43,609 nucleotides of DNA, from positions 1-43,609 of the forward strand of contig JAPLCQ010000146.1 of assembly GCA_026392115.1 (NCBI GenBank), given 5' to 3'. Made by a program: the position numbers and the translations under genes. The notes under the pieces were generated by a model, which was not told the DNA's origin, searched no databases, and was given only the letters and a program-made list of their open reading frames with translations. Below are positions 8,043 to 16,913 of the stretch, piece after piece. Position 1 is the first letter of the stretch. Every line of letters begins with the position of its first letter. The DNA comes from Armatimonadota bacterium. GTDB lineage: Bacteria > Armatimonadota > Chthonomonadetes > Chthonomonadales > CAJBBX01.

Positions 8043-9458
8043 ATGCGTAACAAGCTCATCGAGATCGGCATACCGTCCGCCGTAGGCGTCGTCTGCGCGG
8101 TCCTGCTCGGCGTCCTGATCTATGGTTACGTGCGCCCAGGCGGCTTCTCCGAGCGGCCGCTGGGCCTGGACCAGTTCCGCGTCGCCGTGCGCCCCGGCGG
8201 CCAAGGCGCGTCGGCCCCTGGAACCCCGGCAGGTGTCAGCTTCACGAACGCCAAGGCCACCGTGGCGGCGCTGCCCGGAGCGTGGCCCGGATTCCGAGGC
8301 CCCCGGCGCGACGGCGTCGGCCCGGACACGACCGCTCTGGCGCCCGGGTTCGGTCCCGCAGGCCCACCGGTCCTCTGGTCCGCTGCGCTGGGAGAAGGCT
8401 ACGCCGGGCCGGTCGTGCTGAACGGCCGCGTCTACCTGATCGACTACGACCAGGGCGCACAGAGCGACGCGATCCGATGCTTCTCGCTGGCCGACGGCTC
8501 AGAGCTATGGCGCCGCAGCTATCCGGTTGTGGTCAAGCGCAACCACGGCATGTCGCGGACCGTGCCCTACGTGACCGACAAGCTCGTCGTGACGCTGGGC
8601 CCCAAGTGCCACCTCACCTGCTGCGATGCCGCCACCGGCGCGATCAAGTGGCAGCACGACCTCGTGGCCGAGTACGGGGTGACGGTGCCGGAGTGGTACG
8701 CCGGCCAGTGCCCGCTCGTCGTCGACGGCATGGTGGTGGTCGGCACGGGCGGCTCCGCGCTGGTGGTGGCGTTCGACGCGGCCACGGGCAAGGAGAAGTG
8801 GCGCTCCCCCAATCCCGGCAACTGGGCCATGACGCACTCGTCCCTCATGCCCATGACCGTGAACGGTGTGAAGACGCTGGTCTACGCGGGAAGCGGCGGC
8901 GTGGCGGCCGTCACCGCCGCCGACGGCAAGATCGTCTGGAGCACCGATGAGTGGGTTATCAACACGGCCACGGTGCCGACGCCCATCGTGGCGTCAGGCA
9001 ACCGGCTCTTCCTGTGCGGCGGCTACGACTCCGGCGCCATGATGCTGCAGGTCGACGGCTCGGCGGCGGGCATGACGGTCAAGACGCTCTGGCGCGTCAA
9101 GGCCTCGGTCTTCAGCTCCGACCAGCAGACGCCCATCCTCTACAAGGACCACCTCTACGGCGTCATCACCGGCGGCCAGATGGTATGCCTGAAGCTCGAC
9201 GGCACGGTGGCGTGGACGTCTGGCCCCATGAACCGGTACGGCCTGGGCCCCTACATGGTCGCCGGCGGGCTGCTCTACATCCTCGATGACAAGGGCACGC
9301 TGACCGTGGCCGACGCTTCGCCCGCGGGCTTCAGGAAACGGTCCGAGGCGCGCATCCTGGAGGGCCCGGACGCCTGGGGCCCGCTGGCCATCGCCGGAGG
9401 GCGGTTGCTGGCGCGGGACCTGACGCGCATGGTCTGTCTCGACGTGGCGGCGCACTGA
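8043..9458 (+). CDS. Membrane-anchored PQQ-like beta-propeller protein (first copy)
   Basis: A protein of 471 residues. One N-terminal membrane segment (residues about 9-29) is followed by a short linker and a propeller from about residue 80, opening with WPGFRGPRRDG. Blades repeat the outer-strand pattern of the PQQ/BamB family, for example CDAATGAIKWQHD, FDAATGKEKWRS and AADGKIVWSTDEW. Despite the family name, catalytic PQQ-dehydrogenase signatures are not evident, so a cofactor is doubtful; it may be a scaffold or a ligand-binding propeller outside the membrane. A Cys pair in HLTCCDAATG is unusual. The next gene begins one base after its stop, so it is firmly part of the redox operon. GGAGAG lies about eleven bases before the ATG. 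Confidence 0.85.
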   Translation: MRNKLIEIGIPSAVGVVCAVLLGVLIYGYVRPGGFSERPLGLDQFRVAVRPGGQGASAPGTPAGVSFTNAKATVAALPGAWPGFRGPRRDGVGPDTTALAPGFGPAGPPVLWSAALGEGYAGPVVLNGRVYLIDYDQGAQSDAIRCFSLADGSELWRRSYPVVVKRNHGMSRTVPYVTDKLVVTLGPKCHLTCCDAATGAIKWQHDLVAEYGVTVPEWYAGQCPLVVDGMVVVGTGGSALVVAFDAATGKEKWRSPNPGNWAMTHSSLMPMTVNGVKTLVYAGSGGVAAVTAADGKIVWSTDEWVINTATVPTPIVASGNRLFLCGGYDSGAMMLQVDGSAAGMTVKTLWRVKASVFSSDQQTPILYKDHLYGVITGGQMVCLKLDGTVAWTSGPMNRYGLGPYMVAGGLLYILDDKGTLTVADASPAGFRKRSEARILEGPDAWGPLAIAGGRLLARDLTRMVCLDVAAH

Positions 9459-9459
9459 C

Positions 9460-10383
9460 GTGAGAAGCATCTCGCGCCGGGCGTTGCTTGCTGCGGCCGC
9501 GGCTGGGCTGGCAGGGTGCCGCGAGCATCCGCCGCGCGTGGTCGTGACCGATGCCGACCCGCCCATCGACCCGGCGCTGGTGAAGTTCCGCACGGTCGGC
9601 GTGATCGAGACCGGAATGGCCGCTCCGTCCGGCATCGCCGTGGCGGCCAACGACGCGATCCTCGTGGCCGGGGACGCCGAAGTGCGCTCCTACGCGCCCG
9701 ACGGCAAGCAGCAGGGCTCCATCGCGGTGGCGCCGCGGCCCGCCTGCCTGGCCGTAGGCCCCGACGGAGCAGTCTATGTGGCCGCCGCCGACCGGGTGCG
9801 GATCTACGGCGGCGACGGCGCCCTCCGGTCCGAGTGGCCCTCCCTGGGCGACCGGGCCGAGCTGACGGGGCTATCCGTGAGCCGTGACGATGTGCTGCTG
9901 GCCGACGCCGGAGGCCGCCGCGTCCTCCGGTGCGACCACGCGGGCCGCGAGTTGGCGACGCTCTGCGGCAAGGGCGGAGGCTATCCCGGCCTGCTGCTGC
10001 CCAGCGCATATCTCACGGTCAGGCACTTTGAGGGCGGCTTCTGCGTCAATAACCCTGGGCTGCACCGAATCGAGCGGCACGCCGCCGACGGCAAGCTGAC
10101 CTCCTCCTTCGGCGCCGAGGGCCTTGAGGTCGAGCGTTTCTGCGGCTGCTGCAATCCAACCGACTTCGCCCTCCTGCCGGGCGGCTCGGTGGTCACGGTT
10201 GAGAAGGGGCTGGTCCGGATCAAGGAGTACAGCCGCGAGGGTCGGTTGCTCTGCGTGGTGGCTGCGCCGTCCGAGTTCGTGGACGGAACTGCCGGGGTTG
10301 CGCTGGCCGTCGATGGGCGTGGCCGCGTGCTCGCACTGGACCCGAAGAAGAAGGTGGTACGCATTTATGAACGCAAAGCATAG
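9460..10383 (+). CDS. NHL-repeat lipoprotein with an FCGCCNP motif
   Basis: A protein of 307 residues starting with GTG right behind the previous stop. The N-terminus (MRSISRRALLAAAAAGLAGC) has a lipobox with Cys20, preceded by twin arginines, so it is probably a lipoprotein that might be exported by Tat. The rest folds as an NHL/SMP30-like propeller, with repeats such as PSGIAVAAND, ACLAVGPDGAVYVA and GVALAVDGRGRVLALD. A distinctive FCGCCNPTDFAL segment (Cys228, Cys230, Cys231) interrupts one blade, and three further Cys lie at 96, 158 and 169. In an operon full of iron-sulfur proteins these Cys may bind metal or form disulfides, but this is inference. It overlaps the next small gene. Confidence 0.82.
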   Translation: MRSISRRALLAAAAAGLAGCREHPPRVVVTDADPPIDPALVKFRTVGVIETGMAAPSGIAVAANDAILVAGDAEVRSYAPDGKQQGSIAVAPRPACLAVGPDGAVYVAAADRVRIYGGDGALRSEWPSLGDRAELTGLSVSRDDVLLADAGGRRVLRCDHAGRELATLCGKGGGYPGLLLPSAYLTVRHFEGGFCVNNPGLHRIERHAADGKLTSSFGAEGLEVERFCGCCNPTDFALLPGGSVVTVEKGLVRIKEYSREGRLLCVVAAPSEFVDGTAGVALAVDGRGRVLALDPKKKVVRIYERKA

Positions 10384-10585
10384 CGACACGCCGCCGCCCG
10401 CTCGGCGCGATGCGCTCCGCACGGTGGCCCGCGGCCTGCTCGCGGCGGGCGGCGCCCTCTACCTGACGCGCCTGGCCTACGCCCGCGGCTGGTGCTCAAC
10501 GGTCGGCGCCTGCGCCTCGTGCCCTGCCGCCTCGGCCTGCCCAAGCGCCGATATCCTTCGGCAGAACAGCGCCGATGGCCGGTAA
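10367..10585 (+). CDS. Small Cys-rich protein with a twin-arginine-like, hydrophobic N-terminus
   Basis: A 72-residue protein whose ATG at 10367 overlaps the end of the NHL gene by 17 bases and whose stop overlaps the ferredoxin start. Residues 13-40 run from a double Arg into a hydrophobic segment (TVARGLLAAGGALYLTRLA). The C-terminal half carries Cys43, Cys49, Cys52 and Cys58 (WCSTVGACASCPAASACPSA), which could hold one iron-sulfur cluster or a zinc ion. I do not recognise a named family. Its place between an exported lipoprotein and an exported polyferredoxin, with tight overlap on both sides, supports it as a real gene and suggests a minor subunit or electron carrier of the same complex. 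Confidence 0.72.
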   Translation: MNAKHSDTPPPARRDALRTVARGLLAAGGALYLTRLAYARGWCSTVGACASCPAASACPSADILRQNSADGR

Positions 10586-11174
10586 GCTGCTCCCCATGGT
10601 CGACGATGCGCCCGAGCAGCCGCAGGCCGGCCGGACCAGGCGCGACTTCCTGCTGGCGGGCGTCCGCACGGGCTCCGTGGTGGCCGCGGGCGGCCTGTTG
10701 ACGATCCTGGCGAAGGCTCCCGCCGCCGCCGGCACGGTCTGGCAGATCGATCCCGACAAATGCACCCAGTGCGGCCTCTGCGCCACCAACTGCGTGCTGC
10801 AGCCATCTGCGGTGAAGTGCGTCCACACCTACGCCATGTGCGGCTACTGCAAGCTCTGCTTCGGACTCCTCAAGGACAAGCGCACCGGCAACACGCTTTC
10901 GGTCGAGAACAGCCGCTGCCCCACGGACGCCATCAAGCGCGTCTTCGTGGAGGACCCCTACTACGAGATGCACATCGAGGAGAACCTCTGCATCGGCTGC
11001 GGCATCTGCGTGAAGGGCTGCACGCGGTTCGGCAACGGCTCCATGTACCTGCAGATCCGCCACGACCGTTGCGTCAACTGCAACGAGTGCGGCATCGCCC
11101 GGGCCTGCCCCGCCGGCGCCATCTCGCGGGTCAGCGTGAAGACGCCCTACAAGCTCAAGACGAGGCGCGCTTGA
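10575..11174 (+). CDS. Tat-exported polyferredoxin (multiple 4Fe-4S clusters)
   Basis: A protein of 199 residues. The Tat signal RTRRDFLLAG (twin Arg at 22-23) is followed by a hydrophobic stretch to about residue 52. Cys groups then follow: CTQCGLCATNC (63-73), Cys82 and CGYCKLC (89-95) with CP at 115, CIGCGICVKGC (139-149) and CVNCNECGIARAC (166-178). This is enough for about four 4Fe-4S clusters, as in NapG/NosG or HybA/DMSO-reductase electron-transfer subunits. It should sit on the outer face of the membrane and pass electrons to or from the NapH-like protein encoded next, whose start codon overlaps its stop (TGATG). A later ATG at 10596 would also keep the Tat motif. Confidence 0.9.
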   Translation: MAGKLLPMVDDAPEQPQAGRTRRDFLLAGVRTGSVVAAGGLLTILAKAPAAAGTVWQIDPDKCTQCGLCATNCVLQPSAVKCVHTYAMCGYCKLCFGLLKDKRTGNTLSVENSRCPTDAIKRVFVEDPYYEMHIEENLCIGCGICVKGCTRFGNGSMYLQIRHDRCVNCNECGIARACPAGAISRVSVKTPYKLKTRRA

Positions 11175-12526
11175 TGCCCCTGCTCGAACCCGGCCCGTGG
11201 GATCGCGGCAAGCGCTCCCGGCTGGCGCTGGCGGCCCTTGCCGCCGTGGCGGGCGCCGCACCGGCCGCCCGCGCCCAGGAGCAGAAGAAGCAGCCGCCCC
11301 CCGAGTTCTCCGAGGGCTACACGCCGCCCATGCCCTCGCAGCCTCAGCCGCGCATGCCATGGCTCGCCATGCTGGACGTGGCCCTGCTCGCCGCGGCGCT
11401 GGGCCTCGCGGCCTGGATCGGCCTCCACCGCCGGTCGCGCCGCGAGATGCGCCTCCTGGGCCTCTTCAGCGTGCTCTACTTCGGCTTCATCCGGCAGGGC
11501 TGCATCTGCCCCGTGGGCAGCATCCAGAACGTGGCCCTGGCCGCTCTGGGGTCCGGCTACGCGCTCCCCTTCGCGGCGGGCGCGCTGTTCGTGCTGCCGC
11601 TGCTGGCGTCCCTCTTCTTCGGGCGCGTCTTCTGCGGCGCGGTCTGCCCGCTGGGCGCCATCCAGGACCTCGCGCTCCTCTGGCCCAGGCGCGTCCCGGC
11701 ATGGCTCGACAGCGCACTGAGCGTGCTTCCCTACGCGGTGCTGGGCATCGGCGTGCTGTATGCCGCGGCGGGCACGGCGTTTGTGATCTGCCAGTTCGAC
11801 CCGTTCGTCGGCTTCTTCCGCTTCAGCGGCGGATGGCTGGCCATCTCGCTGGGCGCGGGGCTTCTCCTGCTCGGAACGGTCGTGGGCCGACCCTACTGCC
11901 GATGGCTCTGCCCCTACGGCGTCCTGCTCCGCTGGACCGCCGCGCTGACCCGGTGGGGAGTGCGAATCACGCCCAAGGACTGCATCCAGTGCCACCTCTG
12001 CGCCGATGCCTGCCCCTTCGGCGCCATCAGCCCGGCCACGCTGGAGGCTCCCGCCGAGCCCCGCGCCACGGCACGCCGGCGGCTCGGCCGGGTGCTTGCC
12101 GTAACCCCGCTCATCGTGGCCGCGGGCGCCCTCCTCGGCTGGCTCGGCGCTCCCGCCGTGGCGCGGTACGACCGTGTCGTCTCGCTGGCCGAGCGGGTCT
12201 ACCTGGAGGAGGCCGGCCGCGTGAAGGGTCAGACCGATGCCTCCGAAGCCTTCCGAAAGCAGGCGACGCCCACCGGCGAGCTCTACCGCCAGGCCCTCGT
12301 CAAGCGCCGTTGGTACGGCGGTGCCACGACGCTCTTCGGAGCGTGGTGCGGCGTCGTGGTGGCGGGTAAGCTCATCTTCCTGACGCTCCGGCGTCGCCGC
12401 CCGGACTACGAGGCCGACCAGGCCGCCTGCGTCTCCTGTGCGCGATGCTACACCTCATGCCCCATCGAGCAAGAGCGGCTCACGGGCCTCCGATCGCCCC
12501 TGCGAGACGCACCCGAGCAACTATGA
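11174..12526 (+). CDS. NapH/NosR-like membrane-bound 4Fe-4S protein
   Basis: A protein of 450 residues with several membrane segments (about 67-84, 95-107, 131-150, 182-206, 221-238, 308-330 and 388-404). CxxxCP-type motifs characteristic of the NapH/NosR/RdxA membrane group occur at CICPVGSIQ (110-112), FCGAVCPLG (154-158) and YCRWLCPYG (242-246). A ferredoxin-like motif CIQCHLCADACPFGAI lies at 270-285, and a second set CVSCARCYTSCP at 419-429. Known relatives take electrons from the quinone pool or flavins and feed periplasmic ferredoxins such as NapG. The N-terminus up to residue 60 is unusual, with an Ala-rich signal-like segment and a Gln/Pro-rich part. It directly follows the Tat polyferredoxin, which fits a NapG-NapH-like pair, but no nitrate reductase is present. 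Confidence 0.88.
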   Translation: MPLLEPGPWDRGKRSRLALAALAAVAGAAPAARAQEQKKQPPPEFSEGYTPPMPSQPQPRMPWLAMLDVALLAAALGLAAWIGLHRRSRREMRLLGLFSVLYFGFIRQGCICPVGSIQNVALAALGSGYALPFAAGALFVLPLLASLFFGRVFCGAVCPLGAIQDLALLWPRRVPAWLDSALSVLPYAVLGIGVLYAAAGTAFVICQFDPFVGFFRFSGGWLAISLGAGLLLLGTVVGRPYCRWLCPYGVLLRWTAALTRWGVRITPKDCIQCHLCADACPFGAISPATLEAPAEPRATARRRLGRVLAVTPLIVAAGALLGWLGAPAVARYDRVVSLAERVYLEEAGRVKGQTDASEAFRKQATPTGELYRQALVKRRWYGGATTLFGAWCGVVVAGKLIFLTLRRRRPDYEADQAACVSCARCYTSCPIEQERLTGLRSPLRDAPEQL

Positions 12527-14484
12527 ACCAGAACAGCGAACCAGCAACCGGGTCCACCAGCCTCTATCGAAGCGCCAAGCGGTCGGCAACCATCTGCGCC
12601 GTCTTCGGGCTGATCGTCTTCGGGCTGCTCGTGGCCAACACCGTGGCGAACCGAACCTCCGACCTCGTAACGCCCGCAAGGCTCCACGCCATGGAGCTGG
12701 AGCTGAACCGCAACCCCAAGGACGAGGCGCTGAAGCAGCGCATCCGCAAGCTCGACCTTCGGGTGCGCCGCTCCTTCTTCCGCGGCCAGGCGTTCGCCGG
12801 GCTGGGCTTCCTCCTGCTGGCGGGCGCGGCCGTGGGTTTCTTCGCGTTCTCCGAGTTGGCGGCCCGGCAGGTGCGTAAGCTGCCCGCGCCCAACCCCGAA
12901 GCCGCCAAGGAGATCGAGGCCTCGCTGCCAGGCGGCCGGCGAGCCGTGGCGGTGCTGGGCGCCCTGCTGGGCGGGACGCTGATGACGATGGCCGTACTCT
13001 CGCGTCACGATGCCGCCGCCGAGTATGCGCGGCTGGCGATGCGGAAGCCCTTCATCCGCCAAGCGGAGGCGGCTCGTCCCGGCGGCGGACTGGGTCCGTT
13101 GGGCCGCGCCGGCGCGCTTCCCATGGCCGGCGCGCCGGGTGTCGCGGGTGCGGGACAGCCGCTGGGCATCGCCACACCGCAAGGCGGCACGCTCATACAG
13201 CCCATCGTGGCCGCGTCGGGCGGCGCAGGCGTCACACCCGTCCCGCCCACGGCCGGTCCGAGCCTCCTGAAGAACCCGCCGGTCACCATCACGGGGGTTT
13301 CCCCCGGCGGCTCGGCCGCGTGGCCCCGGTTCCGAGGCCCCAACGGCGACGGCACGGCCGGTCCGGGCGACTACCCCAACGAGTGGAACGCGACTAACGG
13401 CGCCAACACGCTCTGGAGGCAGCCACTGGCGCTGCCCGGTTGGAACTCGCCCATCGTGGTGGACGGCAAGGTTGTGCTGTCCGGCGCCACGGCCGCCAAG
13501 CGAGCCGTCTCCTGCTTCGACGCGGCCACCGGCAAGCCTCTCTGGCAGACCGAAGTCCCCCCGTCGCGCCCCGGCGAGGAGGTGAAGGTCATGGACGACA
13601 CGGGCTACGCGCCCTCCACCATGGCCACCGATGGCGCACGTCTCTACGCAGTCTTCGTCAACGGCGACGTCGTCGCCCTGGACCTCCAGGGCAAGCAGCT
13701 CTGGCTGCATCCGCTGGGAATGCCGGAGAACCACTACGGCCACGGGGCATCACTCACCACCTACGGCGCCGGCGTCATTGTCCAGTTCGACCAGGGCGCC
13801 TCGGCTTCGGACAACAAATCGGAGTTGCTCGCCTTGGACGGGACCTCGGGCAAGGTGGTTTGGCGCATCAAGCGCCCCAGCCCCGGGACCTGGAGCACGC
13901 CCATCGTGGTCAAGGCGGGCAAGCGCGACCTCATCGTCTGCAGCGGCAACCCATTGCTCATGGCCTACGACGCGGCGTCCGGCGCCGAGGTCTGGCGAGC
14001 GGAGGTGGTTGGCGGCGAGATCGCTCCCACGCCCACGTTCGGCGAGGGCTTCATCTTCGTGGCCAACCAGGGCGGAAACCTGGCCGCCGTGCGCCCGGAT
14101 GGCACGGGCAACGTCACCAAGACCGCCGTCGCCTGGCTGGCCGCCGACGGCCTGCCGGACATCGTGAGCCCGCTCTACGCCAATGGCTGCATCTACCTCT
14201 GCACCACCGAGGGCCTCGTCACCTGCGTCGACGCCAGGACCGGCAAGAAGGTCTGGGACCACGACTTTGAGGTGATGATGCGCGCCTCGCCCACGCTCGT
14301 CGGCGGCGCGTTCTGGCTCTTCGACATCAAGGGCGCGGCGTACCTCGTGGAGGCCGCGCGCAGCTTCAGGCTGGTGAGCCAGGCGGTCGTCGGCGAGGAA
14401 GTGAACGCCTCTCCGGCCGCCGTGGATGGCCGGTTCTATGTGCGCTCCAAGTCGCACCTCTACTGCTTCGGCAAGAAGCCATGA
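12523..14484 (+). CDS. Membrane protein with a C-terminal PQQ-like beta-propeller (second copy)
   Basis: A protein of 653 residues starting at an ATG that overlaps the previous stop. Membrane segments lie near residues 25-43, 90-110 and 141-160, with a charged helical stretch (about 51-85) between the first two. A Gly/Pro/Ala-rich linker (about 175-260) leads to a propeller opening with WPRFRGPNGDG at about 266. Blades carry the family pattern, for example CFDAATGKPLWQTE and CVDARTGKKVWDHD. This is the same WPxFRGP entry motif as the propeller encoded at 8043, so the operon holds two related but differently anchored propellers. The upstream frame extends to 12445 but those residues lie inside the previous gene. 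Its 3' end overlaps the NuoEF-like gene by four bases. Confidence 0.85.
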   Translation: MNQNSEPATGSTSLYRSAKRSATICAVFGLIVFGLLVANTVANRTSDLVTPARLHAMELELNRNPKDEALKQRIRKLDLRVRRSFFRGQAFAGLGFLLLAGAAVGFFAFSELAARQVRKLPAPNPEAAKEIEASLPGGRRAVAVLGALLGGTLMTMAVLSRHDAAAEYARLAMRKPFIRQAEAARPGGGLGPLGRAGALPMAGAPGVAGAGQPLGIATPQGGTLIQPIVAASGGAGVTPVPPTAGPSLLKNPPVTITGVSPGGSAAWPRFRGPNGDGTAGPGDYPNEWNATNGANTLWRQPLALPGWNSPIVVDGKVVLSGATAAKRAVSCFDAATGKPLWQTEVPPSRPGEEVKVMDDTGYAPSTMATDGARLYAVFVNGDVVALDLQGKQLWLHPLGMPENHYGHGASLTTYGAGVIVQFDQGASASDNKSELLALDGTSGKVVWRIKRPSPGTWSTPIVVKAGKRDLIVCSGNPLLMAYDAASGAEVWRAEVVGGEIAPTPTFGEGFIFVANQGGNLAAVRPDGTGNVTKTAVAWLAADGLPDIVSPLYANGCIYLCTTEGLVTCVDARTGKKVWDHDFEVMMRASPTLVGGAFWLFDIKGAAYLVEAARSFRLVSQAVVGEEVNASPAAVDGRFYVRSKSHLYCFGKKP

Positions 14485-16913
14485 TCGCGCTCTTCCCGTC
14501 GCGCCGCACACAGGCCCCGCCGCCGCCGCCGATCGAGGTCCTGCCCGAGCCCGGCGCATTTGTCGAAGCCGTGGTCGCCGACACGGGCCGCGAGCCGCAG
14601 GCGCTCATACCGATTCTACAGGCCGTGCAGCGCCGCTTCCGCTACCTGCCGCCCGAGGCGCTGCACCGCGTGGCCGAACTCACGCGCTCAAGCCCCGCCG
14701 ACATCATGGGCGTGGCCACGTTCTACTCCCAGTTCCGCACCACTCCGGTGGGGCGGCACATGGTGAGCGTCTGCCACGGCACCGCGTGCCACGTCAAGGG
14801 CTCCATGCTCATCGACGACGCGCTCCGCCGCCACCTTCGGCTCGGCGCCGGCGACGACACCGACCAGGCTCGGGAGTTTACGCTGCAGAAGGTGGCCTGC
14901 GTGGGCTGCTGCACGCTGGCGCCGGTGATCCAGATCGACGGCGTCACCTACGGCAACCTGAAGCCCGAGACGGCGCCTAAGGCCCTGCGCGATTTCCTGG
15001 AGACGGCCGGCCGCGCTGAGGACGCGGGCCTGGCGCCCATCGCCGACGGTCGCCAGGCCGGCGAAATCCGCATCACCATCGACAGCTGCTGCATCGCCGG
15101 TGGCGCACTGGAGGTCCACGACGCCCTGGTGCAGGCTGCCCGCCAGAGCCGGGCGCCCGTGGCCGTGAAGCCGGTGACCTGCGGCGGCATGTGCCACCAG
15201 ATACCCCTGGTCGAGGTGGCCGCCGGGCCGCGCGAACCCGCCACCTACGCCAAGGTGACGCCGCAGGAGGCCGAGCAGATCGTCCGCCGGCACTTCCCCG
15301 GCAGCGGCCTCGGCGCCCGGGTTCGGGCGAGGGTCGCGGGCGTGATGGACCGCCTGGTCGAGGCCGGCGCGGGCGATGTCCTGCAGCGCCACGCGTTGGA
15401 CGTGCGCGACAAGCCCGTCTGCGCCTTCCTGGGTCCGCAGCGCCGCATCGCCACCGAACAGACCGGTTCGCAGGACCCCATGAGCCTCGACGAGTATCGC
15501 GCAGCCGGCGGCTACGAGGGCTTGCGCCGTGCGTTGGCCGACATGACGCCCGAGGGCATCGTCGACACCATGACGCGGTCGGGTCTCCGCGGCCGTGGCG
15601 GCGCGGGCTTCCCAACGGGCGTCAAGTGGGGCAAGGTTCGCCAAACGAAGGCCGCCACCAAGTACGTGGTGGTGAACGGCGACGAAGGCGACCCCGGCGC
15701 CTTCATGGACCGGATGCTGCTGGAGTCGTTCCCCTACCGCGTGCTGGAGGGCCTCACCATCGCCGCGCGCGCGGTGGGCGCCGAGGAGGGCTACCTCTAC
15801 ATCCGCGCCGAGTACCCGCACGCCGTCACTCGCATCCGCGAGGCCATCCGCCGATGCGAGACCGCCGGTCTGCTGGGCGACGACATCATGGGCTCTGGCT
15901 CGCGCCTGTCTCTCACGGTGATGGAGGGCGCCGGCGCCTTCGTCTGCGGCGAGGAGACGGCGCTCATCGCCTCCATCGAAGGCCGCCGGGGGATGCCCAC
16001 GCTCCGCCCGCCCTACCCCGCCGAGTCGGGCCTCTGGGGCATGCCGACGCTGATCAACAATGTCGAGACCTACGCCATGGTCCCATGGATCGTCCGGAAC
16101 GGCTGGGCCGCCTTCGCCACGCTGGGCACCGAGAAGAGCCGCGGCACCAAAGTCTTCGCGCTGGCGGGAAAGGTCCGGCGCGGCGGCCTCATCGAGGTGC
16201 CCATGGGCGTCACCATCCGGCAGGTCGTCGACGAGATCGGCGGCGGCGTCTCCGACGGAGGCGTCTTCAAGGCGGTGCAGATGGGCGGCCCTTCCGGCGG
16301 TTGCATCCCGGCCTCCATGGCCGACACACCCGTCGACTACGACGCACTGCAGGCGGCAGGGGCCATCATGGGTTCTGGCGGCATGGTGGTGCTGGACGAC
16401 CGCACCTGCATGGTGGACATCGCCCGCTACTTCCTGGAGTTCACCCAGCACGAGTCCTGCGGAAAGTGTACGTTCTGCCGCCTGGGCACCCGGCGGATGC
16501 TCGACATTCTTGAGCGGCTCTGCCGCGGGGAGGGGCGCAAGGGCGACATCGAGAAGCTGGAGGAGCTGTCGGGCATGGTGAAGGCCGGCAGCATCTGCGG
16601 CCTGGGGCAGACGGCGCCGAACCCCGTCCTCAGCACTCTTCGCTACTTCCGCGACGAGTATGAAGCGCATGTCCAGGGCCGCTGCCCCGCCGGGGTCTGC
16701 CGTCCGCTGGTTCACTACACCATCAACCAGAAGTGCATTGGCTGCACCAAGTGCGCCCAGGACTGCCCTGTCGACGCCATCGCGGTAGAGCCCTTCGACG
16801 TTCACGCCATAGACGACGCGCTCTGCACACGATGCGATGCCTGCCGCCGCGTCTGCCCGGTGGATGCGGTAGACCTCAGCACGGGGCGGGAGAAGAGCCA
16901 TGCCGCACATTGA
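14481..16913 (+). CDS. NuoE-NuoF fusion with extra 2Fe-2S and two 4Fe-4S domains (NADH-oxidising diaphorase subunit)
   Basis: An 810-residue fusion. Residues about 25-175 are NuoE-like with the 2Fe-2S ligands Cys98, Cys103, Cys140 and Cys144. Residues about 195-270 are a second thioredoxin-like ferredoxin (CC at 203-204, Cys234, Cys238), as at the N-terminus of HndC/HymB-type proteins. Residues about 335-730 are NuoF-like: GRGGAGFPTG at 371-380 and a NGDEGDPGAFMDR loop for FMN and NADH, and ESCGKCTFCRLGT plus Cys706 for a 4Fe-4S cluster. The last 70 residues add two ferredoxin motifs, CIGCTKCAQDCP and CTRCDACRRVCP. It should oxidise NADH, or reduce NAD, in the cytoplasm. No hydrogenase or complex I partner is near, so the acceptor is likely the flavoprotein encoded next and the NapH-like membrane protein. 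Confidence 0.93.
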   Translation: MIALFPSRRTQAPPPPPIEVLPEPGAFVEAVVADTGREPQALIPILQAVQRRFRYLPPEALHRVAELTRSSPADIMGVATFYSQFRTTPVGRHMVSVCHGTACHVKGSMLIDDALRRHLRLGAGDDTDQAREFTLQKVACVGCCTLAPVIQIDGVTYGNLKPETAPKALRDFLETAGRAEDAGLAPIADGRQAGEIRITIDSCCIAGGALEVHDALVQAARQSRAPVAVKPVTCGGMCHQIPLVEVAAGPREPATYAKVTPQEAEQIVRRHFPGSGLGARVRARVAGVMDRLVEAGAGDVLQRHALDVRDKPVCAFLGPQRRIATEQTGSQDPMSLDEYRAAGGYEGLRRALADMTPEGIVDTMTRSGLRGRGGAGFPTGVKWGKVRQTKAATKYVVVNGDEGDPGAFMDRMLLESFPYRVLEGLTIAARAVGAEEGYLYIRAEYPHAVTRIREAIRRCETAGLLGDDIMGSGSRLSLTVMEGAGAFVCGEETALIASIEGRRGMPTLRPPYPAESGLWGMPTLINNVETYAMVPWIVRNGWAAFATLGTEKSRGTKVFALAGKVRRGGLIEVPMGVTIRQVVDEIGGGVSDGGVFKAVQMGGPSGGCIPASMADTPVDYDALQAAGAIMGSGGMVVLDDRTCMVDIARYFLEFTQHESCGKCTFCRLGTRRMLDILERLCRGEGRKGDIEKLEELSGMVKAGSICGLGQTAPNPVLSTLRYFRDEYEAHVQGRCPAGVCRPLVHYTINQKCIGCTKCAQDCPVDAIAVEPFDVHAIDDALCTRCDACRRVCPVDAVDLSTGREKSHAAH

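Noticed and set aside
10575-12526. Nitrous oxide or nitrate reductase accessory cluster (nos or nap)
   Set aside because: The NapG/NapH-like pair resembles such accessory proteins, but no catalytic subunit, NosD, NosL or cytochrome gene is present, and the flanking genes are of other kinds.
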